From: Rhea pennata
Lineage: Eukaryota; Chordata; Aves; Rheiformes; Rheidae
Assembly: GCF_028389875.1 (NCBI RefSeq)
Contig: NC_084663.1
Coordinates: 216,156,876-216,220,875, forward strand
Length of the DNA: 64,000 bases
Direction of reading: 5' to 3'
Shown: positions 53,442 through 64,000 of the stretch, piece by piece
How positions within the stretch are numbered: the stretch's first letter is position 1
Layout of the letters: each line of letters begins with the position of its first letter
The notes under the pieces: generated by a model
Database searches by the model: none
The model's input: only the letters and a program-made list of their open reading frames with translations
Told to the model about the DNA's origin: nothing
Made by a program: the position numbers and the translations under genes

Positions 53442-54495
53442 CAGATCAGCCCTGCAGTACCAGCAAAGTCACTCCACCTGACATAATTCTTTCTGCAATA
53501 GATATGTCTAGTTTAACTTCAGGATGTAGGGACTTGCTGGAACTGTGGCAGGAGCAGTGATCACAGTAGTGTATTGTAGCTTCCCCATTCATGAATTGGG
53601 GTTGGTACACAGATACGGATAGTGTGCATAAGAAGTTTGTATATTGCTTTTGTAGCTGGGCTTCCTGGAAACTTAAGTGCTCTTGCATGGTCTTGTATTA
53701 TCAGTAGGACCTTTCCTGAACAGGCAGGAAAGTATTAATGCCATTTACCTTAATGATCTGCCCTGGGGACTTCAGACAATTCTTCTCATTTACTGAAGAC
53801 TTGTAGTCACATCTTTAGAAAGAGAAATGGACCTGACTGATATGATTTTCTTTGCTATGATAAGACCGCAGAAAGATGTCCTTGGGCTAGGCATGTGGTA
53901 TGCTTGATATCTGCCTGTCATGGCAAAGGAACAACTTATGTTAGGCTTAAGAAGATGGAGTGTGTGTGGATATGCCAATAAGGTCCCTCTGCCATTTTCC
54001 TGCCATTTCTTCCCCTCCTTGTCCCCTCTCTCCCCAAGCCTGCCTTCCCCTTCCAAGAAGTTTTTCAAAGGTGCGGACTGGTGCTATGTGTATTGCAGGT
54101 GAAGACTTCATCTCCTCCATTCAGGCTGATGGAGCAGAGCATTGCACTTGGTAAATATTCTCAGGAAATGGCAGAACTGCTACAGTGTGTTTTATTCTGT
54201 ATTAAAAACCAATCTAACTTATCAGGCAGTTTGCCGATAATGGGCTTCCTTGCCATCCTTGGTCAGAAAGGCTTCTGAAGTGCACACGCCATCTTCTTTC
54301 AAGAGCTACATTCATCCACCCCAGCTAGTTATCTGATCTTTTAAAAATAATATGTTTTTACTTCTCCACTACTTAACTCCCTGCGCTAATGCAGTGGGGC
54401 TTCATCACCCAGTTCTTAAATATTTATTGAATTCATGTACCATACAACTAACACGTTAATCCAGCCCAACTCAATAAAATGCAAAATGTCAAAGG
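53442..54495 (+). other. RRM1: RRM1 3' untranslated region
   Basis: About 1.05 kb from the TAA to just past the AATAAA at 54473. Ordinary composition, no retroposon recognised. Short open frames within it have no motif. Confidence 0.8.
54473..54478 (+). terminator. RRM1: RRM1 polyadenylation signal
   Basis: AATAAA in CCCAACTCAATAAAATGC, the first canonical signal after the RRM1 stop, followed by a GT-containing stretch (GTGAACAGTGTCTTGG) suitable as downstream element. Confidence 0.82.
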
Positions 54496-54789
54496 AGTGA
54501 ACAGTGTCTTGGAAACACTTTATTGATTAAGTGAATTGTAGCAGCTGGAGGATGGGGCCTTGTTTTTGAGCCTAGTACCTACTGCATGCAGTTCCTTGCA
54601 AACAGCTGTCTCTGAAGGCACGATGCATGTAAAATGGTGTATGTGAGCAGAACACTGTATTTGCTGGGGCAGCCATGCTTAACTCGGTAGGGCATTTGGT
54701 TTTGTGCTGTTTGAAAGAGGCTTAGGGTAGATATGAAGAAGAGGTTGAGGAAGCACCATGTCTGTGTTTCAGGAACATGCAAAGGAAGT

Positions 54790-54893
54790 AGGCTGAGATC
54801 ACAGAGTAAATCTGTGACTTTGCCAGAGCTAAGGCTTGAACCCGTATGGCCTGTGTTTTAGTCCAGTACTCACCCTCTTTTCTTCTACTTCAA
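54790..54893 (-). repeat. MIR/CORE-SINE-like fragment
   Basis: TGAGATCACAGAGTAAATCT, then TTTGCCAGAGCTAAGG, CTTGAACCCGTATGG and CCTGTGTTTTAGTCCAGTACTC follow the reverse complement of the MIR 5' half (aaggtcacacagctagtaagt, ggcagagct, ttgaaccc, gctctt). Confidence 0.68.
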
Positions 54894-55587
54894 GTTCTTA
54901 CAAGGCACCATTGAAAATAACTTGAGAAGTATCTCTCTTTGCTTCCAGAGGAAGAGTGTTAGGCTTAGTCACCACTCTGGCGGCTGTGCCTCCCCAGAAA
55001 TTTCACTGAAAAGGGGCTGAGGAGACATGGCATTTTGACTGCATAAATTCTCTTTCAGGAGAGTCTTGGAAAGTTCAGAAGTCACAGGTACTGGAGCAGG
55101 AGTGATAGAGAAGCAGAATCCCTCTTGCAGAATGTGCAAACCTCAACTACTAATTGGAGCAGAAAGAGTTTAGGTAGAATTGAAATATGTTGTCTTGGGC
55201 TGCCAGGAGGTGTGTGGAAAGGTATGGGCTAGAGGCAAAACTCTACTGAGAAGCTGCAGCTTGACAGCTGTGGATGGGCCTAGTAAAGTTAAAAATATGT
55301 TTGTGCCTCTGTTCTCACTTGTTACTGGAGAACTTTAATGGGATGGACTCCTTTTTCCTCTGCTGCTGCTCCTGGCCATCTGATGACTCTTTGATCTCGA
55401 GATCAAAGTGCAGATAGGACTGTTTTAAGTTGTGCCTGCCATCTGGATCAGTGTGAATCTGTTACAGTCAAGAGCAGTGCTGCTCAAAGCTGGGCTGGCT
55501 GGCTACTCTGCAGCCAGATCCACCCTTAGCTGTCACTCCCAATCAAATGAGCCCTTCTTACTCAAGCATCAAAAGGAAAGTGTGTTG

Positions 55588-55615
55588 TTTTTTTTTTTTG
55601 GGGGGGGGGGGGGGT
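55588..55615 (+). repeat. T run joined to G run
   Basis: About 12 T directly followed by about 15 G, interrupted by nothing. Such junctions are slippage- and assembly-error-prone. Confidence 0.9.
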
Positions 55616-58600
55616 AGGTGCGACTGGAAAATGCACCACTAATGCATCCCTCTAGAAACAAGTCACTCCCTCTGTGGATCCTGCTGTCTAGACTCTTCCT
55701 GTTCTTGCAGTTTGCTTTTGCTGCTGCCTCTCTTTGAGGTACTAAACTTGAGTGCTGTTGAAATCAGACCAGATCCACGTAGGAGGACTCCTGGGGTAAG
55801 AAAGAAGAGGGCTTGCGCTTTCTACTAGAGAAGCAAGGCTGCTAGAGGTGCTGAGTGGCAAGGAGTTGCACTGAATGCAGGCACTTCTTTTGGAGAAAAG
55901 GGGCTCGGGAGCCACCGTTTCTCTCCCGTACACTGTTCAGCTTTAACCGCTGCCCTGGTTACTGCTTGCCTGGCCTGGCCTTTGGACTGTCTCCTGCCTT
56001 TCATCCTGTTGCTACAAATGATATTATCTTCTTAATGATCAAGCAGATTTTTCTGTCTCCATTTCCTTATCCCCCAGCTGCTATCGCTAGTCAGGGAAAC
56101 AGTCTGCATTGGCTGACTGGGTCCAGTTCCTCTCCTGAAATCAGTTTCTGTTACCTCTGCTGTGATTTGGCTAAAGCAATACTCTCTTTTCATCTTTAAC
56201 ATCTCCTCACTTGACAGCAAGGTGCTGCTGCTCTCTAGGAAATATCTCTGAGCTGCAGAGGGATAGAGCTTTCAATCGGGGGAGGGGAAGAAAAGAAAAA
56301 AAAAGAAAAAAGAAAAAGGGTTTAGATGCTACAGCCCTAAACTGGTGACTACTTGATTGCTTGTGGTTCCTGGAGCAGCAGGAGAGCGAGGGGTGCTAAT
56401 GAGGTTTGTAGTAACAGCGTGGGCTGCCTGGAGGTGGAGGGGTCAGGGGAAGATGCTGAGCAAAGAGTTGGTCTGAGAGCCTCCCTTGAGCCTTGCACAT
56501 GCTGTACCCGGGCCCCTTTCCAGGTGGCCAGTGTTTGTTGCCCTTTTGTCCTGTTAAAGCCCAAATGACAGAGATACCATCTAGTGTTTAAGGACCTGCC
56601 CTGGGAGCTGGAGGAAGGGATTAATGCCTGCCTTGGCCTGAAGGGCTGCTGTGGAGAGACCATCCGGGTCTACAGAGAAGCCTGGAAGAGGTGCATGCCC
56701 CTTGCTAGTAAAGGGACACAGCAGCCAAAAGGCTAAAATCTGTGGGAGACCGACCAAAAGGCAGTTTGAAAGACTGGCCCAGGGAGGAGAGCAGCTGCCT
56801 GCGAGAAGTAGCCTGGGCTGTGCTCTGAGCTCTTTCTTTAGCTAACAGCTCCTCAGTGCACAAGCAGGTCTCCCTGCTCCCAGCTGAATCCCAAACAGTG
56901 GCACCAAGCTGGGCGCGCTCCTCAGGCCCGTGTGAATCTGATGTTCCTGTGGTCTTCAGCAATGGTCCAACCTCAACCGAGGAAGGAAGGAGTTATCCCA
57001 CCCTGCCCAGTTCCTGGTGGTGTGGGGCACATTCACGGGAGATGTAGGCTTGAACCCCCTCAGATCTGGCTGTCTTAACGTCTGTCGCCTGGTTAAGCGT
57101 GCGGCTGTCAGTCCAAAGGCGAGTGGCAGCACCGCCGACGTGCTGGGGGTGGAAGTGGCTCCAGCTGCTGTGCTCGGTGCTGACTCTGGGTGCCAGGCTT
57201 GTCCTGGGAGCAAGCACAGCTTTGGTGCTTCTCTGCGTTGCTGGGTCTGGTCATGCGCTGCAGCAAAGCTGGGGCCTGTGCGAAACTTCCTGGTGGAAAA
57301 CTTGACCAGGATCTTTGCTGCTGGCACTTGAACAATTTGAGTTCAGGGTACGGTTTTGCAGTTGGGTTATAGTAGTCGCAGAGGCCAGTCCCTCGGCCGT
57401 TGTTTGCGGTGCCTCCCCTGCGCTGGCATTAACTACAGCCCGGCTCTGCCTCCCGCCACCCTGAGAAGGAACCGCTTTTACTGCTGTGGATTGCTTGTGC
57501 CAGCAGATGGGAAGCGGTGGGTAGGAGATGCTAAGGAATGGAACAGTCCTCAGGGACAGTGAGATCTGGGGTGGTTCAAGCTGGTTTTGAGACTTGCACC
57601 CACGGTGCTCTGGGACTTACCCGTGATCGTGCGTAGGAGTCTGTGCCAGAGCGGTGAACGTGCGTCCGTCCGAGGCTGCTGTCTGCGCTGCCCAGCCGTT
57701 CCTCCCGGCTGCTTTTGTGCTCTCTCCACTCCTGAAGAAAGACTCGAGCATTCATATTTTTAAGTCTGACCACTCGTATTACACAGGCTGGAGAGACTTT
57801 CTCAGGTATTTCTTCCTAAAGTCTGTAACTAAGCATCTGTGTTTCTCTTCTGCTGCTAACACAGGATCTCTTCCGTGCCATAGCTTTTAAATTTTTCTTG
57901 TGTAGATCATCTCAGAGGTAGCAAATTGTGCCTATTGAATCAACTCGTCCGGTTTTCAACGCGTATCTAGAGCAGTAACCTTACCTACCCCCATACCACA
58001 GCTCCTCCGGGGCTCTGCGCTCGCACCTCTTCCACGGTGTTCGGCACAGAGCGATGCTCCCTGGTGCGGGAACCTCCGCGACTGCCTCGCTCCCGGCACC
58101 GCGTTGCCTCGCCGCCCGGCTGCCTGCCGAGGAAGCGCCCGGGCGCTCGGGTCTCCCCGGTGAAGCGCGGGACTCCCCGCTCGTCGTCGCTGAAACCCGT
58201 GCTGCTGATTTCGGGCGGTGGGTCCCGTCTGTCAAGACTGGTTTGGGCTCTGGCCCTGTTGCTGGGGTGACTGCAGCCTTTCTCGGCTCGTTCCTAGCCC
58301 CGGGTTTACCTCCATCGCTCAGGCTGTTTAGGGCTCAGCCCGGCCCTGACTGCGCCACTTTGAGCTCCAGGAACTCTGACGTTTTCTTTATTTTTTTTTC
58401 GCCTCTGTGTGCCTTTGAGCTGCTGCTTCTTAATTTATGGCAATAAAGCGTAACCGAGATTCCTAACTCTGCAGCCGCAATGCAGCAAGGAACTTGCGTT
58501 TCCTCTTAAGATTCTTTCCTACATATTCTCCTATTTTAAAACAGTCTTTTTTTCTGTATTGGGCTCTTGCTGTAGAAAGTGTTCTCTATAATTTTATAGA

Positions 58601-59164
58601 TGCTGTTAAGAAATATCAGATGGCAAATAAAGAAAAGTACCTACAGATCCCCCTATCTCTGCACAGAACTCATCTGTGCTTCATTAAAAAATGAGGGATT
58701 TATGCTAGGAGGAAGATGCCAATTCCTTGGAGCTCGTGCAGTGCCTAGATTTTTTTCCACCAGCATTTAAGTCAAACTTAGTAACACACATAAAATACTG
58801 CTGTGTGGCTCCTTCTGTTTAGTGTTAATTTTGCAGCTCAGCCAGCTCCTATCCCCACAGTGTAGCACTGCCGTGCAGGTGTTCAGACATCTAATTTACT
58901 AATTTCAGCCCAGGCTTGGCTGCCTAGTAGCAGTGAGAGGAGGGAGGGTTTGTAGGGATCGGTAGGAGCTTTCATGAGACCAAGCGAGGTAGCTTGGGGG
59001 GAGGAACAGCCGCCACGTGGGCAGAGCATCCTTCCTTCGGGTTGTTTCTGGGCTCTTCGTGAGCATCTTAACCAACCCTGACTGCCCTGTAAATGAGATA
59101 ATGGACGTAAGAGCTATCTGAAATGATTAACATCTGTAAGAGACGTTAAAAAATCCCTGCCCAC

Positions 59165-59420
59165 TCCCAAATTCGAGCACTAGAAGGAACCTGGAGAGAC
59201 CAAGCCGTCTATCCCCACCTCGAGCCATTTCAGGTGCGTGTGAATGTGACCTGATCTGAAATCCTCCAGCCATGCAGGTCCCCCAAGCACCGTATTCGCT
59301 CTTACTGCTAGAAAGCTTTTTCTAACATCCAAGCTAAATGTTCTTGTTTTTTACTGAGATCCCTGCCTGGTTGTCCTCCCTCTGCTACTCGGAAAGCGTT
59401 GTTTATTGCCTTCTTCATCC
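59165..59420 (-). repeat. Diverged CR1 fragment, reverse orientation
   Basis: GAAGGAACCTGGAGAGACCA, then AAGCTTTTTCTAACATCCAAG and CTAAATGTTCTTG resemble the CR1 complementary strand (aagggaccttggagatcat, agtttttcctaatatccaacctaaatc). No terminal tail is preserved. An old copy. Confidence 0.5.
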
Positions 59421-59868
59421 GAGCAGCGTTTTTCTATCCCTGCAGCTCGTATTGCTTTCCTCGTGGTCCCTGCTCCTTTCCATTTCCATTTCCAGGAGTC
59501 CCACTCCTTTCCATTTCCTTGATTATTCTTGTTTTTCAAGACCTTGAATTATTTGTGCTGCTTCCTTCTGGGCTTATCCAATGGGAGCAAGACACCAAGT
59601 GCTTCTGACCCTCAGCAAAGCTGCGGGGAGCTGACCGTTCCTGGCGTCTCCAGAGGAGCGGTTCCTCCAGCACCAGCGGTCCCTCCGTGCCGTGCCGTGG
59701 TGAGCGGAGGTGCATTCTCAAGGCTCCCGTGGACTGAGAGGCGCTGGCTGTCCCCACGGGGACCTCAGGATGCGCAGGCTGGTCTCCGTGGCCTTTGCAC
59801 CATGAACGGTGAGGGTGAGTGGGAGGAAGGGGAGCTGGCCTGCAGCAAGTTGTGCGTGTCCTGCGAAC

Positions 59869-60780
59869 CTACCAGGCTATGATGGAGAGAGGAAGGCGGG
59901 AGGGATACACGGTGAGGACTGCCAGCAGGTGGATGCTGCAGGTGTGGCCGGCTTTGCCGCGCAGGCTGCTGGAGACCTCCAGGACCACGTGGCTGAAGCT
60001 GGTGAACGAGACCGGGTCGCATGTGGCATCCGGTACGATGAGGAAAGCTCCCAGCACGGCGCTGCTCCAGGGTGTGCTGCTGCAGGCCAGGAGGGCCGGG
60101 GCCCTGCGCCCACCAGTCAAATGCTGGAGAGCGCCGGGGGCTGGAGGGGGCAGAGAGAGTTTGGCGGCCGTGGGACAAGCCGCAGCTCAGCATTCCTGCG
60201 GTTAAGCTCCCCCGCAGTTGTGTGGACGCGGTGACTGTGTAGCAAAGGGTCTTGCAGACCGTCCCACCCCCGCCCGGTGCCATCACCAGCAGGGTGGAGG
60301 GCTCCCGGGTGAGCGTCAGGCAGGTGGACAAGGTGGTGCTGGCGTGGGAGCAGGAAGCTGGGTGATACCTGGGGCAGAACAGCATTGACCCACAGAGCCC
60401 CGAGGCAGAGGGAAGCGAAGCCGGCGTGTCCGTAGGGAGCACAGGCTTTTCCCCTCCCGGACCACGTGGAGAGCTGCTGATCGCTCGGAGGCAGGAGAAG
60501 GGGGAAGGGCAGAGCCAGACGCCCCCGGAGCCCAGGGAGCCGCACAGGATGGACGTGGTGTCGGGGGGTCCCTGGGTGGCTTCGCGCCCGTCCTGGCGGA
60601 GCAGCCGCGCGGAGACCCGGGGGCGTTTGCCGCGGTGGCAGAGCCGGGGAGCCGCTCGCCCCGCCTGGCCGATCTTCCCCCCACGCAGCCCCGCCGCGCT
60701 TTGCGTCCCGCGCAGTACGGGCACACCGCTCGCCGTCGCGAAGGTTGGCACGACGTGCACGCACTGCATACGTGTTTCCG
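59869..60780 (-). other. GC-rich segment with exon-like pieces, unidentified
   Basis: CpG-rich DNA with long open frames on both strands, longest 334 codons on the - strand (60769 to 59765). On the - strand an excellent acceptor (CTCTCTCTGCCCCCTCCAG, ending at 60139) precedes a frame reading GALQHLTGG, then VLGAFLIVPDATCDPVSFTS and HTCSIHLLAVLT, up to GTGTAT near 59910. A donor-like CAG/GTATCA lies at about 60369, after a hydrophobic stretch (FASLCLGALWVNAVLPQ). Alternating hydrophobic residues and spaced Cys would suit a secreted or membrane beta-rich domain, but I recognise no family. It could equally be chance frames in GC-rich DNA or a decayed gene. Confidence 0.25.
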
Positions 60781-62662
60781 CAGGTTCGTGTGTTTTATAG
60801 GTTGTCCAAGCTGGGCAGGTGTCCTACAGCCACGTGGATGTTTTCAGCCATGTCTTACATGGTGACCTTAGGCTAGGTTTTGTAAAGTTGATTTTTTTAT
60901 TTTGATAGACTAAAAACATAACAAAACATTGTTTCAAAAGTGCATACTGAGGGTTCAAAGGCTTTTGCAGTGGCATGCAGAAAGCCCTGCGCATCAGTGA
61001 CAGATCCTGTTGCCGTTCTTCAGCCTGAGGCGTTTTCTCTGCGAGGCTGAGTCCTGGAGTGAGGTATTCCTCACGAACAACAGTGCTGAACTTGGTCCCA
61101 AAGCACTGGCCTGACTCAGAAACTAACTCAGGGCCACATGATACGTTAGCTGGGAAACTCGGCAAGACTGCAAGAATAGAAATACCACTTTGCTGGACTA
61201 AACCACCCAGCTCTCCTTATTCCTCTCGGTGCTCCTCTGACCACCCCGGCACCCTCCAGGGCCCAAGCACTCTGTGCTCCTCATCTCTGCAGCCTTGTCC
61301 CTTCTTCCCAGCTGCTGGAGACACGATTTGCTGGTGTGATTGCTTCTGAGTAGTTTCCTTTAGACATGATTTGGAGGAGAAGAGGTAAATGGTTTCTCCT
61401 GTCAGATATTCAGTGGGTATGTAGAGATACACTGGGACTGGCCTTTAGATGTACTAGAACTTGCATGAATATTTCAGGCTTTGGCCTCTCTTCTGAAAAG
61501 TGAGGTAGCCCATGCTTAAGAAATCATATCTGATCCACAACAGGAAGAAACATCTAGAAGAGCTCCCTGTTGACTAGCTGCACTCAACAAAAGCTTGTCC
61601 TTTTGGCTATGCGCCGCACTCAATACTTGTGCCTTTACGACCAATTCAAATGGGAGCAAGGCGAGCTCTGTGTTTTTGCTGTACATTTTCTTCTTTGTCT
61701 GCTGCAAGGTTTTTGCAGGAATTACCTCCGTAACACAGTATTTCTGCAGCCCGTCTCATCTGGTGGGCACTGATGAAAGAGAACGAGGCAACTCCTGGGG
61801 GACAGGGGTAAAATGATCTAGTGCAACTGTGGATGCAAGAAGTCCATAAACTGGTGACTGCCAGGAACGGGGAGACATGCACGTGCAGACACCTTGTGTT
61901 CAGACTCCTTGCATTGCTTGGGGTCTTCCTACTCCTGGGTATGGAGCATTCTGGGTCTGGGTGTTGGCAACTCAAATACTTAGATCTCTCACTAATCAGG
62001 AGGATACCTACCTGCAGGATATATTTTCTCCTCCAATTAACACTTGCTCCAGAGCGGCTCCCATGAGCAAGGGAGATCAAGCTGATCTTAGGTCGACTGG
62101 CAAGATCTCCAGCAGAGACAACTCCGAGGAGGCAGGGTATCTCAGCTGCAACGTGAACCGTCAAGTAGTACCAATTACTGGAACAGGGAAAAGCTACAAG
62201 ACACAGCATCCAAAGGCAGCTGATCCCAAACTCTGTGCTACATCTCAGATCAGGTTGATTTCAGTCAGTGTGTCCTTTGCCACTAACTTAGGTACCATAC
62301 CCTGGCGTCCCCATGGTCTCTGCGGGGTGTCCAGGGTTTAGCAGCCCTGGAGAGCAGGTACACCGAATCCCTCATCTTAAATTTATGTGCCACAGGGTGG
62401 CGATGACTACTGGACACTTGCAGGAGGCAGTTTGAGTGCGGAGGGGGAGTTCTGAGGCTTGGTGGTGCTTGAGTGGTTCAGAGAAGTTGGAAATTGCTGG
62501 TTAGGGGCACGTACAGGCTTTTTAATGGTTTGCTTTTTCTTGGACTTGCCCTTGCAATTAACTTTTGTCATATGTCATTGATCTCTCTTTCTGAGAAGAA
62601 GGTATTCAGAGCTCCATTACCATGGTGATGAGCAGGATGTTGAGTGTCTGCACTGGGAGAGG
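60781..62662. other. Intergenic interval before the olfactory receptor
   Basis: 1.9 kb of ordinary composition. Overlapping frames (a 187-codon - strand frame at 61646-62209 and a 154-codon + strand frame at 61877-62341) have no recognisable domains, so I see no gene here. No olfactory receptor pseudogene landmarks (such as MAxDRYVAIC) were found. Confidence 0.6.
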
Positions 62663-63658
62663 TTATCTCTGCTTGCTTGTACCTACCCACTTAAAGGGGC
62701 CTGAAACCAACTCTCTTTTCTTCAGCAGTTTTAACAGGTGCTCCCTGATCTCTTTGGTCCTCACACCGTAGATGATAGGATTGATAACACACGGCAGTAA
62801 CAGGTATGTCATGCTGATCAGGTTGTGCACATCCCCAGAGATGGACTTCGCCATGCGATATACTATCGAGGAGGAGAGGCTGGAGAGGTAGGTTGTCAGG
62901 ATGACCATGAGGTGAGTGGCACATGTGTGGAAGGCTTTGTGCCGGATGTTCCCAGAAGCAATTTTCAGGGCTGTGCGGATTATCTTGCAGTAGGATGTCA
63001 GGAGGAAGCCCAAGTCGAAGATGATTGTGATGGCTCTCATGGCGAGCCCTACTATCTTGTTCCTGGAGATATCCCCGCAGGACAGGCTCACCAAGGCCAT
63101 GTGCTCGCAGACAAAGTGCTCGATGACATTAGAGTGGCAAAAATGCACTTTGGATGCCAGGATGACCACGGGGCTGACGAAAGAGATGCACCTCACCACT
63201 GCAGCCAGGGATAACTTGGCCAGGTATTTTCTGGTCATTATGTCTGTGTAGCGCAGTGGGTTGCAGATGGCCACATACCTGTCCAAAGCCATGAGGAGGA
63301 GGATGTTGCAATCCAACATGATGAAGAAGTACAGGAAGAACATCTGTGCCAAGCAACCCCCCAGTGAGATGTGGCTGAGATCAAAGACAAAACCCAGTAG
63401 CATCCTGGGCACAAATGTGCTGGAGCTGCAGAGATTGACAGTCAGCAGCAGAGCGATCAGCAGGTACATGGGGGAATGGAGGCTTTCCTCCACCCTCACG
63501 GTGTAGATGAGGATGGAGTTTGCTATGATAATCAATAGGTACAGGCAGAAAAAAGGGATGAAGAGGAGGAATCTAGACTCTTGGACCCCAGGGAATCCAA
63601 CCAGGAGGAATTCAGCCTGAGATGTGCTGGCCAAATCCGTCTGGTTCCAGCCTGCCAT
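62663..63658 (-). CDS. Olfactory receptor, class I type, intact
   Basis: A 331-residue single-exon odorant G-protein-coupled receptor of the plasma membrane of olfactory neurons. N-glycosylation site NQT at 5-7; seven hydrophobic helices at about 29-53, 63-83, 103-125, 146-168, 203-225, 245-265 and 278-298. Hallmarks: PMY 63-65, MALDRYVAICNPLRY around 123-137, conserved Cys102 and Cys184 plus Cys174/Cys194 in the second extracellular loop, KAFHTC 241-246 and PCVINPIIYGVR 289-300. FPGV near residue 22, CLAQMFF and the location beside STIM1/RRM1 favour a class I (family 51/52/55/56) receptor; I cannot assign the subfamily. An in-frame TGA four codons upstream fixes the start. The tail after helix 7 is about 30 residues, longer than in many receptors. 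No frameshift or lost motif. Confidence 0.95.
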   Translation of the reverse strand: MAGWNQTDLASTSQAEFLLVGFPGVQESRFLLFIPFFCLYLLIIIANSILIYTVRVEESLHSPMYLLIALLLTVNLCSSSTFVPRMLLGFVFDLSHISLGGCLAQMFFLYFFIMLDCNILLLMALDRYVAICNPLRYTDIMTRKYLAKLSLAAVVRCISFVSPVVILASKVHFCHSNVIEHFVCEHMALVSLSCGDISRNKIVGLAMRAITIIFDLGFLLTSYCKIIRTALKIASGNIRHKAFHTCATHLMVILTTYLSSLSSSIVYRMAKSISGDVHNLISMTYLLLPCVINPIIYGVRTKEIREHLLKLLKKRELVSGPFKWVGTSKQR

Positions 63659-63700
63659 CCTGGAGTGTCAATCTGCTGCAAGGTCTCAGCTTTCCTGAAC
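63659..63700 (-). other. Probable olfactory receptor 5' UTR stub after splice acceptor
   Basis: On the - strand TGTTTTCTTTCAG ends at 63701, leaving about 42 bases before the ATG. Olfactory receptor genes typically have upstream non-coding exons spliced just before a single coding exon, so this is a likely acceptor. The upstream non-coding exon would lie at higher coordinates, at or beyond the window end. Confidence 0.6.
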
Positions 63701-63714
63701 CTGAAAGAAAACAT

Positions 63715-64000
63715 GATTTCTCCCTCTGCCTATACAGATCTCTTCTCACTGTAATGAAATTCTTGTTATGCTGGACAGGCCAAGGAACTCAGCTGCGAGA
63801 AAGGGAGAAAGCCTGATCTCTGACAGAGGACTCCGCTCATACAGCAAATGCAGTGCTAAACGTGTCACGATGTCCATGGGCAAGACTGCAGTGGCTCACA
63901 TGAAAACTGGTGTATACACAGAAGATCTTGGAACAAAGCACATCCTTGCTGTGTTCAGGAGCGAAGATGACACGGATGCTTGCACTTGTAGAAACACCAA
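63715..64000. other. Sequence upstream of the olfactory receptor
   Basis: No gene or repeat recognised. Probably intron and promoter-proximal sequence of the olfactory receptor. Confidence 0.5.

Larger units (their letters stand above)
54496..59164. other. Gene-poor interval downstream of RRM1
   Basis: 4.7 kb with a MIR-like fragment (54790-54893), a T/G run (55588-55615), a purine-rich A/G run (about 56291-56319) and a small GC-rich patch at about 58.0-58.33 kb. The patch overlaps a 130-codon open frame (58054-58446) that ends beside an AATAAA at 58442. That frame has no recognisable motif and I do not call it a gene. No homologous gene is visible otherwise. Confidence 0.6.

Noticed and set aside
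58054-58446. 130-codon frame ending beside AATAAA at 58442
   Set aside because: Starts in a small GC-rich patch and has no motif. The polyadenylation-like hexamer alone is not enough to call a gene.
61646-62341. 187-codon (-) and 154-codon (+) overlapping frames
   Set aside because: No domain, no codon pattern, no repeat family; overlapping on both strands as chance frames do.
62825-63214. 129-codon + strand frame
   Set aside because: Antisense shadow of the olfactory receptor.

Overview
The window reads as a bird nuclear genome segment. Several 3'-truncated CR1 retroposons with typical ATTCTATGAT-type tails are present, introns are short to moderate, and the conserved genes have human-like exon structures. 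I cannot name the species from the sequence alone. Two conserved genes lie head to tail on the + strand, STIM1 (3' part only) and RRM1 (complete), followed by a class I olfactory receptor on the - strand. This is the order expected from human 11p15.4, where STIM1 and RRM1 sit beside the class I olfactory receptor cluster.

Layout: 1-5799 is STIM1 intron with one CR1. 5800-30697 carries the last six STIM1 coding exons, from the middle of coiled coil 1 through the SOAR/CAD activation domain, the acidic inhibitory segment, the TRIP end-binding motif and the lysine-rich tail. One exon has an in-frame extension matching the position of the long isoform STIM1L. The last STIM1 intron holds a 22-copy minisatellite with 70/71-base units. 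30698 to about 32775 is the probable STIM1 3' UTR, its second half very CpG-rich. About 31.7-34.25 kb is a CpG-rich tract containing the RRM1 promoter.

34185-53441 is RRM1 in 19 coding exons. They join without any phase error into 792 codons plus stop, the same length as the human large subunit of ribonucleotide reductase, and every catalytic residue checked is at its expected number. RRM1 intron 1 begins, about ten bases after the splice donor, with a 20-copy, roughly 48-base G/C-rich minisatellite that leaves all three forward frames open. RRM1 ends at a polyadenylation signal at 54473.

54.5-62.6 kb is mostly gene-poor, with an ancient CORE-SINE/MIR-like fragment, homopolymer runs, a reversed CR1 and a GC-rich stretch (59.87-60.78 kb, - strand) that has exon-like pieces I could not identify. 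62663-63658 (-) is an intact seven-helix olfactory receptor with a probable splice acceptor just upstream of its start.

STIM1 (store-operated calcium entry sensor in the ER), RRM1 (dNTP synthesis) and the olfactory receptor do not act in one pathway; their neighbourhood is conserved synteny. I found no tRNA, rRNA, CRISPR or prokaryote-like system. The least ordinary content is the pair of minisatellites around the STIM1/RRM1 boundary, the STIM1L-type exon extension, a palindromic tRNA-like repeat in a STIM1 intron, and the unexplained GC-rich segment near 60 kb.
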